64,000 nucleotides of DNA from Bacillus sp. V2I10. GTDB lineage: Bacteria; Bacillota; Bacilli; Bacillales; Bacillaceae. The stretch's first letter is position 1. Each line of letters opens with the position of its first letter. Both the position numbers and the translations under genes were made by a program. The notes under the pieces were generated by a model. It saw only the letters and a list, made by a program, of their open reading frames with translations. It had not been told where the DNA came from and did not search any database. Shown one piece after another: positions 8,017-16,063 of the stretch. Where the stretch lies: assembly GCF_030817055.1 (NCBI RefSeq), contig NZ_JAUSYV010000001.1, positions 5,108,001 through 5,172,000 on the forward strand, read 5' to 3'.

Positions 8017-8679
8017 CTATTCAATGCTGTTGACAACAGCCGGGATTTTAAGCGTCGCCTCTGTATTCGCAATCACTTCATCCACTGTATAAGGTGCCAT
8101 AACTTCCTTCAGCACCAATCCCTCTTTTTTAACCTCCATGACAGCCATATCGGTAATGATTAAATCTACACTTCGTCTTGCGGTTAAAGGAAGCGTACAT
8201 TCCTTTAATATCTTTGATTCACCCTGCTTATTCACGTGATTCATCAAGACAATCACCTTTTTGGCTTTTTGGGCAAGCTCCATAGCTCCGCCCATTCCCG
8301 GCACCCGTTTGCCTGGGACAATCCAGTTGGCCAAATCCCCTTTTTCACTAACTTCCAATGCACCAAGGATGGTAATATCGATGTATCCTCGACGAATCAT
8401 GCCAAATGCAGTTGCACTGTCAAAGTAAGAAGCCCCTGTTACGGTCGTAATCGGGAACCCTCCTGCGTTACAGAGAGCAGGATCTTCTTGCCCCGGATTC
8501 GGACTGGGTCCTGTCCCAAGGACACCGTTTTCCGCATGGAACAGCACATGGATATCTTGAGGTAAATGATCGGCGACTAAAGTAGGAATGCCAATACCTA
8601 AATTGACGATTAATCCATCATGGATTTCCTTGGCAGCGCGTTTGGCGATGCGATTTCGTACATCTACTCCCATGCCCAT
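8017..8679 (-). CDS. yodR: 3-oxoacid CoA-transferase subunit B (YodR-like)
   Basis: A 220-residue beta subunit of a family I CoA-transferase (AtoA/ScoB type). The catalytic glutamate is in LFHAENGVLGTG, and DLIITDMAVMEV plus the terminal APYTVDEVIANTEATLKIP are family features. The ATG at 8677-8679 is preferred (AAAGGGGTG upstream); the longer reading from 8742 lacks a ribosome site and would overlap yodS by 79 bases. It forms a hetero-oligomer with the YodS subunit just upstream and overlaps it by 16 bases, implying translational coupling. Predicted role: activation of the 3-oxo acid derived from acetyl-beta-lysine. Confidence 0.88.
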   Translation of the reverse strand: MGMGVDVRNRIAKRAAKEIHDGLIVNLGIGIPTLVADHLPQDIHVLFHAENGVLGTGPSPNPGQEDPALCNAGGFPITTVTGASYFDSATAFGMIRRGYIDITILGALEVSEKGDLANWIVPGKRVPGMGGAMELAQKAKKVIVLMNHVNKQGESKILKECTLPLTARRSVDLIITDMAVMEVKKEGLVLKEVMAPYTVDEVIANTEATLKIPAVVNSIE

Positions 8680-9362
8680 TTCCAATTCACCCCTTTTGTT
8701 GGAATTACCATATCTACATAAATACCTGGCGTGGCAATACACTCCGGATCCAATTCGCCTGCCGGAACAATTTCTTCGACTTCTGCAATGGTAAAGGCTC
8801 CTGCCATCGCTACCAGCGGATTGAAGTTGCGGGCACTCTTGTCATACACCAAATTTCCAAGCGGATCTGCCTTTTTGGCATAGACAACACTCACTTCCGA
8901 GGTTAAAGCCGTTTCGATCAAATATTCCTTTCCGTCAATTACGATTTTGTCCTTGCCTTCTTCAGCTATCGTGCCAATCCCGATATCGACAAAAATCCCG
9001 CCCAAGCCTACTCCGCCTGCACGAATCCTTTCAGCTAATGTCCCTTGCGGAGAGAATTCCACTTGCAGCTTTCCTTCATTCATGAGCCGGCCCGCATTAG
9101 GATTGGATCCGATATGAGAGGCGATGACCTTTTTGGCTCTTTCATCAGACACTAGCCGGCCAATTCCGATATCAGGGAATCCTGCATCATTGCCAATCAA
9201 AGTTAGTTCCTTAACGCCCTTGTTCAGGATGCCCTGTATGAGTGTTGGCGGAGTCCCCACTCCCCCAAACCCTCCATACATGAGTGTACATCCATCGTTG
9301 ATATGCTTGAGTGCTTCTTCTATGGGTACAATTTTGTTTTTTTTCGCAATGGCTTGCTTCAT
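8664..9362 (-). CDS. yodS: 3-oxoacid CoA-transferase subunit A (YodS-like)
   Basis: A 232-residue alpha subunit of a family I CoA-transferase (AtoD/ScoA type). It shows the N-terminal YGGFGGVGTPPTLIQGIL, GNDAGFPDIGIGRLV, the EFSPQGTLAERIRAGG motif and the terminal IATPGIYVDMVI. It pairs with YodR to move CoA between acyl-CoA donor and 3-oxo acid. A neat inference is that 4-acetamidobutyryl-CoA from the neighbouring thiolase serves as CoA donor, making the cycle ATP-independent. It starts 10 bases after the aminotransferase gene, with an AGGAGGAACGAT ribosome region. Confidence 0.88.
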   Translation of the reverse strand: MKQAIAKKNKIVPIEEALKHINDGCTLMYGGFGGVGTPPTLIQGILNKGVKELTLIGNDAGFPDIGIGRLVSDERAKKVIASHIGSNPNAGRLMNEGKLQVEFSPQGTLAERIRAGGVGLGGIFVDIGIGTIAEEGKDKIVIDGKEYLIETALTSEVSVVYAKKADPLGNLVYDKSARNFNPLVAMAGAFTIAEVEEIVPAGELDPECIATPGIYVDMVIPTKGVNWKWAWE

Positions 9363-9372
9363 ATCGTTCCTC

Positions 9373-10741
9373 CTAAATAGCCTGCATGTTCTCTATCAGG
9401 CCTTCCGAATGCAATTCATGCTGTAATTCCTCAATTGATGCTTCCAGCATCTTTACAAGGCGGTCAATTTCTTCATTTGAAATAACCAGCGGCGGAGAAA
9501 TAATAACCGCATCGCCCTCGATTCCCTCGATAGCACCAGAAGCGGGATAAATCAACAATCCCTTCTCAAATGCTTTATTTACGATCCTTGAGGTTATGCC
9601 ATTTTGCAAGCGGAATGACGTTTTTGAAGTTCTATTGGAAACAAACTCAAGTCCCAGAAGAAGCCCTTTTCCCCGCACATCACCAATGATGTCAAATCTC
9701 TCAGCAAGTCCATGTAATTGCTGCAATAGGTATTGTCCTTTCTCTTCAGCTTCCTGAACCAAATTCATTCGCTCAATGTAATTAAGAACTTCTAAGGAAA
9801 CGGCAGCAGATAGTGGATTTGCACTATAAGTGTGTCCAGCCATGATTGAGTTTGAGCCTTTTAAAATGGGTTCCATAACACGATCACTAACCAAAGCGGC
9901 AGCCATCGGAGTATAGCCAGCGCTCATTCCTTTACCCAATGCAATGATATCTGGGGTAACGCCCCAGTGTTCCATAGCAAACATTTTTCCCGTACGTCCG
10001 ATTCCTGTCATAACCTCATCAGCGATAAATAGAATGTCATACCGTTCGCATATTTCCTTAATCCTTTGATAATATCCGTCAGGCGGTGTAACAGCACCTG
10101 CGGATGCCCCGATAATTGGTTCGGCAATGAATGCGGCAATATTCTCAGATCCAATTCTTTGAATGGCCGTCTCCAATTCATTTGCACACTGCAGCTTGCA
10201 GCTGGAAGGTTCACTATTATAAGGACACCGATAACAATACGGAGCAGATATACCGGGAAAATCCTCTAATAACGGAACAAAACGTTTTCTTCTTAACACA
10301 TGACCGGACATGGATAAAGCACCCATCGTAATCCCGTGATAACTCGTCCAGCGGGAGACGATGCGATTTTTCCGCTCATATCCTTTTTCTTGCCAATGTT
10401 GAATCGCTATCTTCATCGCCGTTTCCGTTGCTTCAGATCCGCTGTTTACAAAAAACGTCCAATTTAAGTCTCCTGGAGCTAAACTCACTTAACTTTTTTG
10501 CTAATGTCTCTGCGGCTTCACTTGTGAAATGAGATCTATATGCAAAAGAAACTTTGCTTGCCTGCACCATCATGGCATCAACAACCTCTAATACTCCATG
10601 ACCAATACTTGCTGTAACCGCACCTGATGATCCGTCGATGTATTGATTACCATCCATGTCATAAAGATATATTCCATTCCCATGAGAGACGGTGGGATAG
10701 TTATGGTCTAGAATAGGCTTAATCAAATGACTCCGCTTCAT
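9373..10741 (-). pseudogene. yodT: class III aminotransferase (YodT-like), single-base frameshift
   Basis: Two minus-strand frames encode one PLP fold-type I, class III aminotransferase. The first (10741 down to about 10483) starts MKRSHLIKPILDHNYPTVSH and runs to AAETLAKKLSE. The second resumes at LAPGDLNWTFFVNSGSEATE and runs to 9373, including the DEVMTGIGRTGKMFAMEHWG motif and the PLP lysine in IIALGKGMSAGY. They join perfectly if one T is removed from the TTT (plus strand AAA at 10481-10483) between GAG and GCT. Intact, it would be about 455 residues, the normal size. The cognate YodT presumably transaminates the 3-amino group of acetyl-beta-lysine. It is either a true pseudogene or a sequencing indel. 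Confidence 0.85.
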
Positions 10742-11056
10742 TTCATCTCTCCTTTTTTAAGTTTCTTGCCCAGTACTCATTTTTCTATTTCTATGAATCA
10801 GTTAACCTATTAATTTGAATATATAAAAGGAACAACAATTTAGATTTCCACTGTCCATTCCCTGTAATCGGTACAATCGTATGATATGTTTCAGAAGCAA
10901 GTTCCTGGTAATACCATAAATTATGATCTATGAAGTTCAGGATCGCTATTCGTTAATATCAAGGGAGTGAAGCATCCAAATTCCCTTAATCTATTGGAAA
11001 AATTCGATTAAATAAATGAAAGAATAAATGGCAAATTTGATTCTATGAAACCGAGT
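10742..11056 (-). other. intergenic gap in the kamA operon with a possible relic
   Basis: A 315-base stretch without an intact gene between the ferredoxin and yodT. On the minus strand a stretch near 10845-10960 reads ...HNLWYYQELASETYHTIVPI..., which looks protein-like but has no start and meets a stop after about 55 codons. No terminator or sigma-54 promoter was seen, so operon read-through is plausible. Confidence 0.3.
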
Positions 11057-11287
11057 TTACCTATTAAAAGGTTCATCCTGAATGAGAATTGATTCTGTAG
11101 GGCAGCCTTCCAATGCTTCATGCATGTCATCATGAAGAATCTCAGGAATTTCGGCAATCCCCTGATTTTCGTCCAAGACAACGAAAGCAAGTCCCTGTTC
11201 GTCAAAGTCATAAATATCAGGTGCTGTTCCACCGCATGCTCCACAGGCAATACAAGTATCTTTATCTACCCATGTGTATTTAGCCAT
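11057..11287 (-). CDS. [4Fe-4S] ferredoxin (Fer paralogue)
   Basis: A 76-residue acidic ferredoxin resembling B. subtilis Fer: AKYTWVDKDTCIACGACGGT, then ALEGCPTESILI. Cys12, Cys15, Cys18 and Cys62 can ligate a single [4Fe-4S] cluster. It carries electrons in the cytosol. It lies 30 bases after ablB in the kamA operon, with AGGAGG before the ATG. Because the neighbouring lysine 2,3-aminomutase is a radical-SAM enzyme whose cluster must be reduced, I infer that this is its dedicated reductant, although the housekeeping Fer could also serve. Confidence 0.92.
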   Translation of the reverse strand: MAKYTWVDKDTCIACGACGGTAPDIYDFDEQGLAFVVLDENQGIAEIPEILHDDMHEALEGCPTESILIQDEPFNR

Positions 11288-11317
11288 GAAAATTTCCTCC
11301 TATTTTAAAAATCCTTT

Positions 11318-12178
11318 TCAAGAAGATAAATCTTTAACCCAAATATTCATATCCTCATACTTATCCCAAATATTGCAATTCTTTGTTAATCTTCCTCCAT
11401 ATTCATATCCCAGCTGGTGAAAAACGGCGTTCATGCCCATTGACAAACCTCGTGCTAACGAATAGGCACAATAAATATTTTGCCTGATAAGTTCTTGTTC
11501 TAATGCCGAGATAAGCACCTTCATAAAACCATGCTTTCTATGATGAGGGATAGTCGCACAGTCTGTTAGCTCAGCATTATGATAGATATCATTTACCTCC
11601 GCGGATGCGGCACTCACGATGGATCCTTCATACTGGATAACACTGAAGATCGTACCTTCTTCTATCACTTTTTTTATATAATGCTCATCATTCATTGGTG
11701 TTGGATAGGTTTCAAAAATTGTACTATATAAATTTGCCAGCTCGTGTGCATCTTCAACTGCAGCAAATCGAAGGGAGTAATTTTCAGGGATTTGCGGCTT
11801 TTCTATCAGCCTGGGAATCTCAATGATTTCTTTTAGAATTTTGTCTTCTTTCATCCAATAGTCGCTTGTTCGCCTCTCATTGGTAAAATACAATGCCATG
11901 CAATAAGCATCATTCCCATTAAAATACCTATTCAATTTCCCCTCCAGCATAAATCCATGAGCCAATATCGCAGATAAATCTTCCTGTCTAGCTTTAAGGA
12001 TCACTTTTGTAAAACCATGTTCCTGAGCGATGACCAGTGCTCGAGCTATCGCTTTTTTGATATTTCCTTGATAATCATCAATGCGTAAGCGAAGATTCGC
12101 ATGATCAAGAAAGAGCTCTATCGTAAAACATTCCCCAGTCTCAATTCGGGTGAAAAAAGGCAGGTTTTGAACAGACAT
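11318..12178 (-). CDS. ablB: beta-lysine N6-acetyltransferase (AblB/YodP-like)
   Basis: A 286-residue GNAT enzyme of the AblB/YodP family, encoded 61 bases after yokU in the kamA operon. The N-terminal half (IELFLDHANLRLRIDDYQGN) is family-specific; the C-terminal GNAT domain shows SAASAEVNDIYHNAELTDCA, TIPHHRKHGFMKVLISALEQ (acetyl-CoA motif A) and NIYCAYSLARGLSMGMNAVF. AblB acetylates the epsilon amine of L-beta-lysine, giving the osmolyte N6-acetyl-beta-lysine in archaea. In bacilli the same step precedes the yodQRST enzymes, so here acetylation is more likely a protecting step for catabolism. Confidence 0.87.
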   Translation of the reverse strand: MSVQNLPFFTRIETGECFTIELFLDHANLRLRIDDYQGNIKKAIARALVIAQEHGFTKVILKARQEDLSAILAHGFMLEGKLNRYFNGNDAYCMALYFTNERRTSDYWMKEDKILKEIIEIPRLIEKPQIPENYSLRFAAVEDAHELANLYSTIFETYPTPMNDEHYIKKVIEEGTIFSVIQYEGSIVSAASAEVNDIYHNAELTDCATIPHHRKHGFMKVLISALEQELIRQNIYCAYSLARGLSMGMNAVFHQLGYEYGGRLTKNCNIWDKYEDMNIWVKDLSS

Positions 12179-12239
12179 TATGTACCCTCCTCATCTAAAT
12201 TCGGGAGAAGTGATGATTTCATCTTCTTCTCCCGGCATT

Positions 12240-12506
12240 CTATTTCCAATTAAACAATTTCTTTACAGGGGCTGAAAGAAGCTGTTCATACGTAAACTCA
12301 TCAGGATACTCACTCACGTCATATATATATAAAGCTTCATCCACCTTTTGATTCATCAAGTCAGACACATAGATTCCGCAATTCGGACAGTTCAGAGCTG
12401 GAACTTGAAGAACCTTTATTGATCGTTTGCCATCAGGCATAATCCAGTAACAATCCTTCTTTTCACTTTCCTCCACGTTTGGGGCATTACACCACAAGCA
12501 ATCCAT
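12240..12506 (-). CDS. yokU: YokU-like small zinc-binding protein
   Basis: An 88-residue protein with two CxxC knuckles (DCLWCNAPN near residue 3 and NCPNCGIYVSD near residue 40), likely binding one Zn ion like the N-terminal domain of MqsA-type proteins. It then has a C-terminal helical part (DEFTYEQLLSAPVKKLFNWK). It is a YokU family protein of unknown function. It sits 34 bases after kamA and before ablB, so it is co-transcribed and may assist KamA or the transcript, but nothing in the sequence proves this. There is no DNA-binding helix-turn-helix domain of the MqsA kind. Confidence 0.8.
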   Translation of the reverse strand: MDCLWCNAPNVEESEKKDCYWIMPDGKRSIKVLQVPALNCPNCGIYVSDLMNQKVDEALYIYDVSEYPDEFTYEQLLSAPVKKLFNWK

Positions 12507-12540
12507 CTTTATTCCCCCTTGCCTTCATTTTTCACCGAGT

Positions 12541-13959
12541 CTACACCGTCGGCTGATTCTTTTTTTCTTGAGCTTTCATCAATTTTTCTTTCATTTCATC
12601 CCGTTTATCACGGCGATCTTTTAAGGATGCATGTTCCTCAGTACTCTCATACGCTTTTCTCTTGTCGAGGCGGCGGAGGCCTTCTGGTACCAAATTGAAT
12701 TTTTCGTCTGTCATGAGAGCAGCGATTCCCACGGCTTCTTTTCTTTCTTCCGTACCATACACCTCATCAAAGTAAGCATCTGCACTTCCAGGAATGTAGT
12801 TCTTCGGCTCCGGATAGCTTGTGATAACTCCTTCAAAGTTTCGTAAGACCACTTTATCAGGACTTTGTGAAAGGAGGTAATTCGGAGTCAAGGCGATTTT
12901 CCCTCCTCCTCCAGGAGCGTCTACCACAAAGGTCGGCACCGCATATCCTGATGTATGGCCGCGAAGCGCTTCGATGATTTCCAGTCCTTTAGAAACCGGG
13001 GCACGGAAATGGCCAATCCCTTCAGATAAATCACATTGATAAATGTAATAAGGTCTTACTCTAGCTTTAACACAGTCGTGCATAAGCTTTTTCATGATAT
13101 GAACACTATCGTTAATCCCAGCAAGAATGACAGCCTGATTACCAAGCGGCACTCCAGCCATCGACAGCATATCACATGCCTTTTTCGCTTCTTCCGTCAG
13201 TTCAAGTGAATGATTGAAATGCGTATTTAACCAGATTGGATGATATTTTTTCAAAATATTGCATAAATTCTCTGTAATCCGCTGCGGAAAAACGACCGGT
13301 GCACGAGTACCAATCCGGATGATTTCCACATGTGGGATAGCACGTAAATTACTTAATACGTATTCGAGAATCTTATCATTGATTAACAGACCATCTCCTC
13401 CTGAAATCAGAACGTCTCTCACTTCTGGAGTATTTCGAATATATTCAATCGCTGCGTCTAATTGCTTCTTAGGAACCCCCATGCCAACCTGACCGGAAAA
13501 GCGACGGCGAGTACAATAACGGCAATACATAGAGCATTGGTTCGTGACAAGAAATAGAACGCGGTCCGGATAACGATGCGTCAGACCTGGCACTGGGGAA
13601 TCTTCATCCTCATGCAGCGGATCTTCCAAATCATATCTGGTCTTGTTCATTTCTGCCGAAAGCGGTACAGACTGTAAACGAATCGGGCAGCGAGGATCAT
13701 CCGGATTCATTAAGGATGCATAGTAAGGCGTAATATTTAAAGGAATTGTTTGAGTCGAAATTCGAACCCCTTCTTCTTCATCAGGTGTCAAGTTCACAAC
13801 TTTTTTCAGATCATCCAGAGTTTTAATTGTATTTGTTAATTGCCAGAGCCAATCATTCCATTTCTCTTCCGTTACATCTTTCCACAGCTCAATCTCATTA
13901 TAGTGTCTGCGTCCACCAAGGTATTCTTTACGTTTTAAGTCCATCTCCATCAAACTCAT
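12541..13959 (-). CDS. kamA: lysine 2,3-aminomutase
   Basis: A 472-residue radical-SAM, PLP-dependent enzyme interconverting L-lysine and L-beta-lysine. The SAM-cluster motif CSMYCRYC places Cys142, Cys146 and Cys149; the PLP lysine is Lys354 in PGGGGKIAL, and the IRIGTRAPVVFPQR and NTHFNH segments are typical. The length matches the B. subtilis enzyme. AGAAGGAGG precedes the ATG with good spacing. It is first in its operon, about 45 bases downstream of the inferred start point of a sigma-54 promoter (14016-14032). Lysine acetylation, thiolysis and deacylation genes follow. Confidence 0.96.
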   Translation of the reverse strand: MSLMEMDLKRKEYLGGRRHYNEIELWKDVTEEKWNDWLWQLTNTIKTLDDLKKVVNLTPDEEEGVRISTQTIPLNITPYYASLMNPDDPRCPIRLQSVPLSAEMNKTRYDLEDPLHEDEDSPVPGLTHRYPDRVLFLVTNQCSMYCRYCTRRRFSGQVGMGVPKKQLDAAIEYIRNTPEVRDVLISGGDGLLINDKILEYVLSNLRAIPHVEIIRIGTRAPVVFPQRITENLCNILKKYHPIWLNTHFNHSLELTEEAKKACDMLSMAGVPLGNQAVILAGINDSVHIMKKLMHDCVKARVRPYYIYQCDLSEGIGHFRAPVSKGLEIIEALRGHTSGYAVPTFVVDAPGGGGKIALTPNYLLSQSPDKVVLRNFEGVITSYPEPKNYIPGSADAYFDEVYGTEERKEAVGIAALMTDEKFNLVPEGLRRLDKRKAYESTEEHASLKDRRDKRDEMKEKLMKAQEKKNQPTV

Positions 13960-14015
13960 TAAAATTACCTCCTTCTATCTTAAGAACTTTGGATTGTTCT
14001 TTATATTTATCTACT

Positions 14016-14032
14016 TGCAAGAATGATGCCAA
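14016..14032 (-). promoter_or_regulatory. sigma-54 (-24/-12) promoter of kamA
   Basis: On the minus strand TTGGCATCATTCTTGCA matches TGGCAY-N5-TTGCA. GG and GC are separated by exactly 10 bases. The predicted start is near 14005, ahead of the kamA ATG at 13959. The activator gene at 14268-15719 lies just upstream. Confidence 0.85.
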
Positions 14033-14060
14033 CATACAAAACGAGGAAAACATAGAAAAA

Positions 14061-14079
14061 AGAGGGCTGTATGCCCTCT
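14061..14079 (-). terminator. intrinsic terminator of the sigma-54 activator gene
   Basis: AGAGGGC-ATACA-GCCCTCT, then TTTTTTC on the minus strand. It separates the activator gene from kamA, so kamA depends on its own sigma-54 promoter. Confidence 0.85.
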
Positions 14080-14090
14080 TTCTTTTTAAA

Positions 14091-14110
14091 AACGCAAGAT
14101 ATTTTGCGTT
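14091..14110. promoter_or_regulatory. candidate activator-binding palindrome upstream of kamA
   Basis: AACGCAAGATATTTTGCGTT is a 20-bp near-perfect palindrome (one mismatched pair) centred about 70 bp upstream of the -24 element. A degenerate second copy (ACGCATGATGTTTTGCAG) follows immediately at 14111-14128. The position and size suit a sigma-54 enhancer site for the adjacent activator. Confidence 0.5.
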
Positions 14111-14267
14111 ACGCATGATGTTTTGCAGCCAATTAATTTGCTCCAAGTTAAATTTATTCATATTTTTAGTTAGTTTCACTCGGGGATGAGTTGCAAACTC
14201 AATCTTATTACAATTTTACTTTTGACTCATTCAAATGGAAGCGTTTCCAAAATTATCTAGATTATTT

Positions 14268-15719
14268 TTATTCCCTTGTTCTCCCGGTATATACTTTCTC
14301 AATACCGTATTTGTTCAGCTTATACTGTAAACCCTGTCTCTTTATATTGAGTGCCTCAGCTGTTTTGCTGATATTCCCGTTGCATTTCTCAAACATATTT
14401 ATAATCATATCCCTTTCTATTTCTTCCAGTACAACAGGTAAATCAATCTCATTTTTTAATGGAGGAAGAAGGTTCTGCGTATTTGATGCGGAATACTTTC
14501 CTGATGGGAATAAATAAGCAGGAAGATGATGTTCATCAATTGTTTTTTCCCCCGCGTCCATGACGTTAAAAGCTAACTCTATAGCATGACCCAATTCCCG
14601 AATGTTCCCCGGCCATGGATATTGAAGCATCCGTTGCATAGCTTTTCGGCTGATCCCTCGTACATCCGAAACGAATGATCGATTGAATTTGTGAATAAAG
14701 TGATTTACGATGTCAGGAATATCTTCTTTGCGTTCCAGTAGAGATGGCATTTGGATTGTCACAACATTTAGACGGAAAAATAAATCTGAGCGAATAATTC
14801 CCCGCTCTAACGCCTCATCTGGAGAAATATTCATCGCAGCAATGATTTTTACATTAATTTTCTGCTCCTTCGATCCTCCAACACGGCGTATTTCCCCTTC
14901 TTGTAAAACTCGCAGCAATTTTGCCTGCAGACCAAGGTCTAGGCTATTCAGTTCATCAAGAAACAAGGTACCGCCACTTGCCTGTTCAAAAATACCCAGA
15001 CGGTCCACCGCTCCCGTAAAAGCCCCTTTCGTTGTACCAAACAGCAGACCCTCCATTAATTCCTTTGGAACAGCAGCACAATTTTGCGCAATGAATGGCT
15101 GATTTCTCCGAGCACTTACATTATGTATACTTTGGGCAATTAGTTCTTTTCCTGTTCCTGTAGGTCCATAAATCATTACTGGAGAATGTGTACGAGCCGC
15201 TTTTTTCGCCAATGAAATAGCTTCTTGAAAAGCAGGGCTGTCCCCAATTAAATCACTAAAATGATATGTGGCTGTACCTGCAAAGAACTTGCTTTTCTTG
15301 TGGGTCTCGGCCAGCTGAGAACGCAAATCCACAATTTGATCGTACATGCTCATGACCTTTGTAATATCCTTGGCGATTTCCACTGCTCCAATCACTTTGC
15401 CTTCCTCGTATAAAGAATACGTGCTATTAATAGAAGTTATTTTTTCCCCTTTTAAATTGACATAGGTTTGAATAGACTCATTCGTTTCTATGCCTTTTCC
15501 CAATGCCAAATACAGCGTACTGGATTCATCCGTTAAGGATGGATACAGCTGAAAGATATTTTTTCCTAACACCTGTTCACGATTCAGCCCATCGATATGA
15601 GCCATCATTTCATTGTAGAATACGGTATCTCCATCCTTATTAACAATATGGACACCAACATTAATCACATTTAATATCCATTCAAATTGAGTGGAAAACT
15701 GGTTTGCTAAAGATTTCAT
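14268..15719 (-). CDS. sigma-54-dependent activator (KamR-type)
   Basis: A 483-residue enhancer-binding protein. An N-terminal PAS domain occupies roughly residues 10-120 (NVINVGVHIVNKDGDTVFYN), suggesting small-ligand sensing. The AAA+ domain spans roughly 155-385, with Walker A GPTGTGKE, the sigma-54 contact loop GAFTGA and Walker B GGTLFLDELNSL. A Fis-type helix-turn-helix ends the protein (NGNISKTAEALNIKRQGLQY). It activates sigma-54 RNA polymerase and lies immediately upstream of the kamA promoter in the same direction, so it is the likely lysine-operon activator. Activators at kamA in Bacillus thuringiensis are, as I recall, called KamR; I use that only as a label. Confidence 0.88.
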   Translation of the reverse strand: MKSLANQFSTQFEWILNVINVGVHIVNKDGDTVFYNEMMAHIDGLNREQVLGKNIFQLYPSLTDESSTLYLALGKGIETNESIQTYVNLKGEKITSINSTYSLYEEGKVIGAVEIAKDITKVMSMYDQIVDLRSQLAETHKKSKFFAGTATYHFSDLIGDSPAFQEAISLAKKAARTHSPVMIYGPTGTGKELIAQSIHNVSARRNQPFIAQNCAAVPKELMEGLLFGTTKGAFTGAVDRLGIFEQASGGTLFLDELNSLDLGLQAKLLRVLQEGEIRRVGGSKEQKINVKIIAAMNISPDEALERGIIRSDLFFRLNVVTIQMPSLLERKEDIPDIVNHFIHKFNRSFVSDVRGISRKAMQRMLQYPWPGNIRELGHAIELAFNVMDAGEKTIDEHHLPAYLFPSGKYSASNTQNLLPPLKNEIDLPVVLEEIERDMIINMFEKCNGNISKTAEALNIKRQGLQYKLNKYGIEKVYTGRTRE

Positions 15720-15929
15720 TTCCTCATCTCCGCTCTTTGTAATTGATAGTATTACCAGTAAATTATAGCATTTGGATATGAACTATTTATCTCTTTATCT
15801 ATATAAATCTGAAAATTCTAATTCCGAGAATGATATAATATCAAGTGCTTTTGCAATGACCGGTAAGGAATTCATACCAACCAATGAAGCTGATTGGCGA
15901 AAAAAGCGGCTTTCTAAATGACCACACAT

Positions 15930-16059
15930 TGTTTAGTTTAGTGGATGACAGAATTACCTCATCAGCTGCGATACCTCCCGCTTTATAAAGGAGTTTGCGA
16001 AGGAAAGATTAAATCAGGTGATAAATTTCTTTTATATGGGTTTCAGAGATTCTTCCTAA
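15930..16059 (+). pseudogene. possible FabH (KAS III) C-terminal relic
   Basis: In a plus-strand gap between the two activator genes, one frame reads LVDDRITSSAAIPPAL and a shifted frame reads LYKGVCEGKIKSGDKFLLYG. Together these echo the conserved C-terminus of 3-oxoacyl-ACP synthase III (NTSAASIPLAL... EGKIKxGDxxLLxGFG). There is no start, the glycine run that should follow is lost, and stops interrupt it. It is a short decayed fragment, probably left by a rearrangement. The remaining part of the 345-base gap shows no gene. Confidence 0.4.
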
Positions 16060-16063
16060 TGAT

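Noticed and set aside
13928..14179. 83-codon minus-strand frame upstream of kamA
   Set aside because: It spans the activator's terminator, the sigma-54 promoter and the palindrome, and has no ribosome site; it is chance coding over regulatory DNA.
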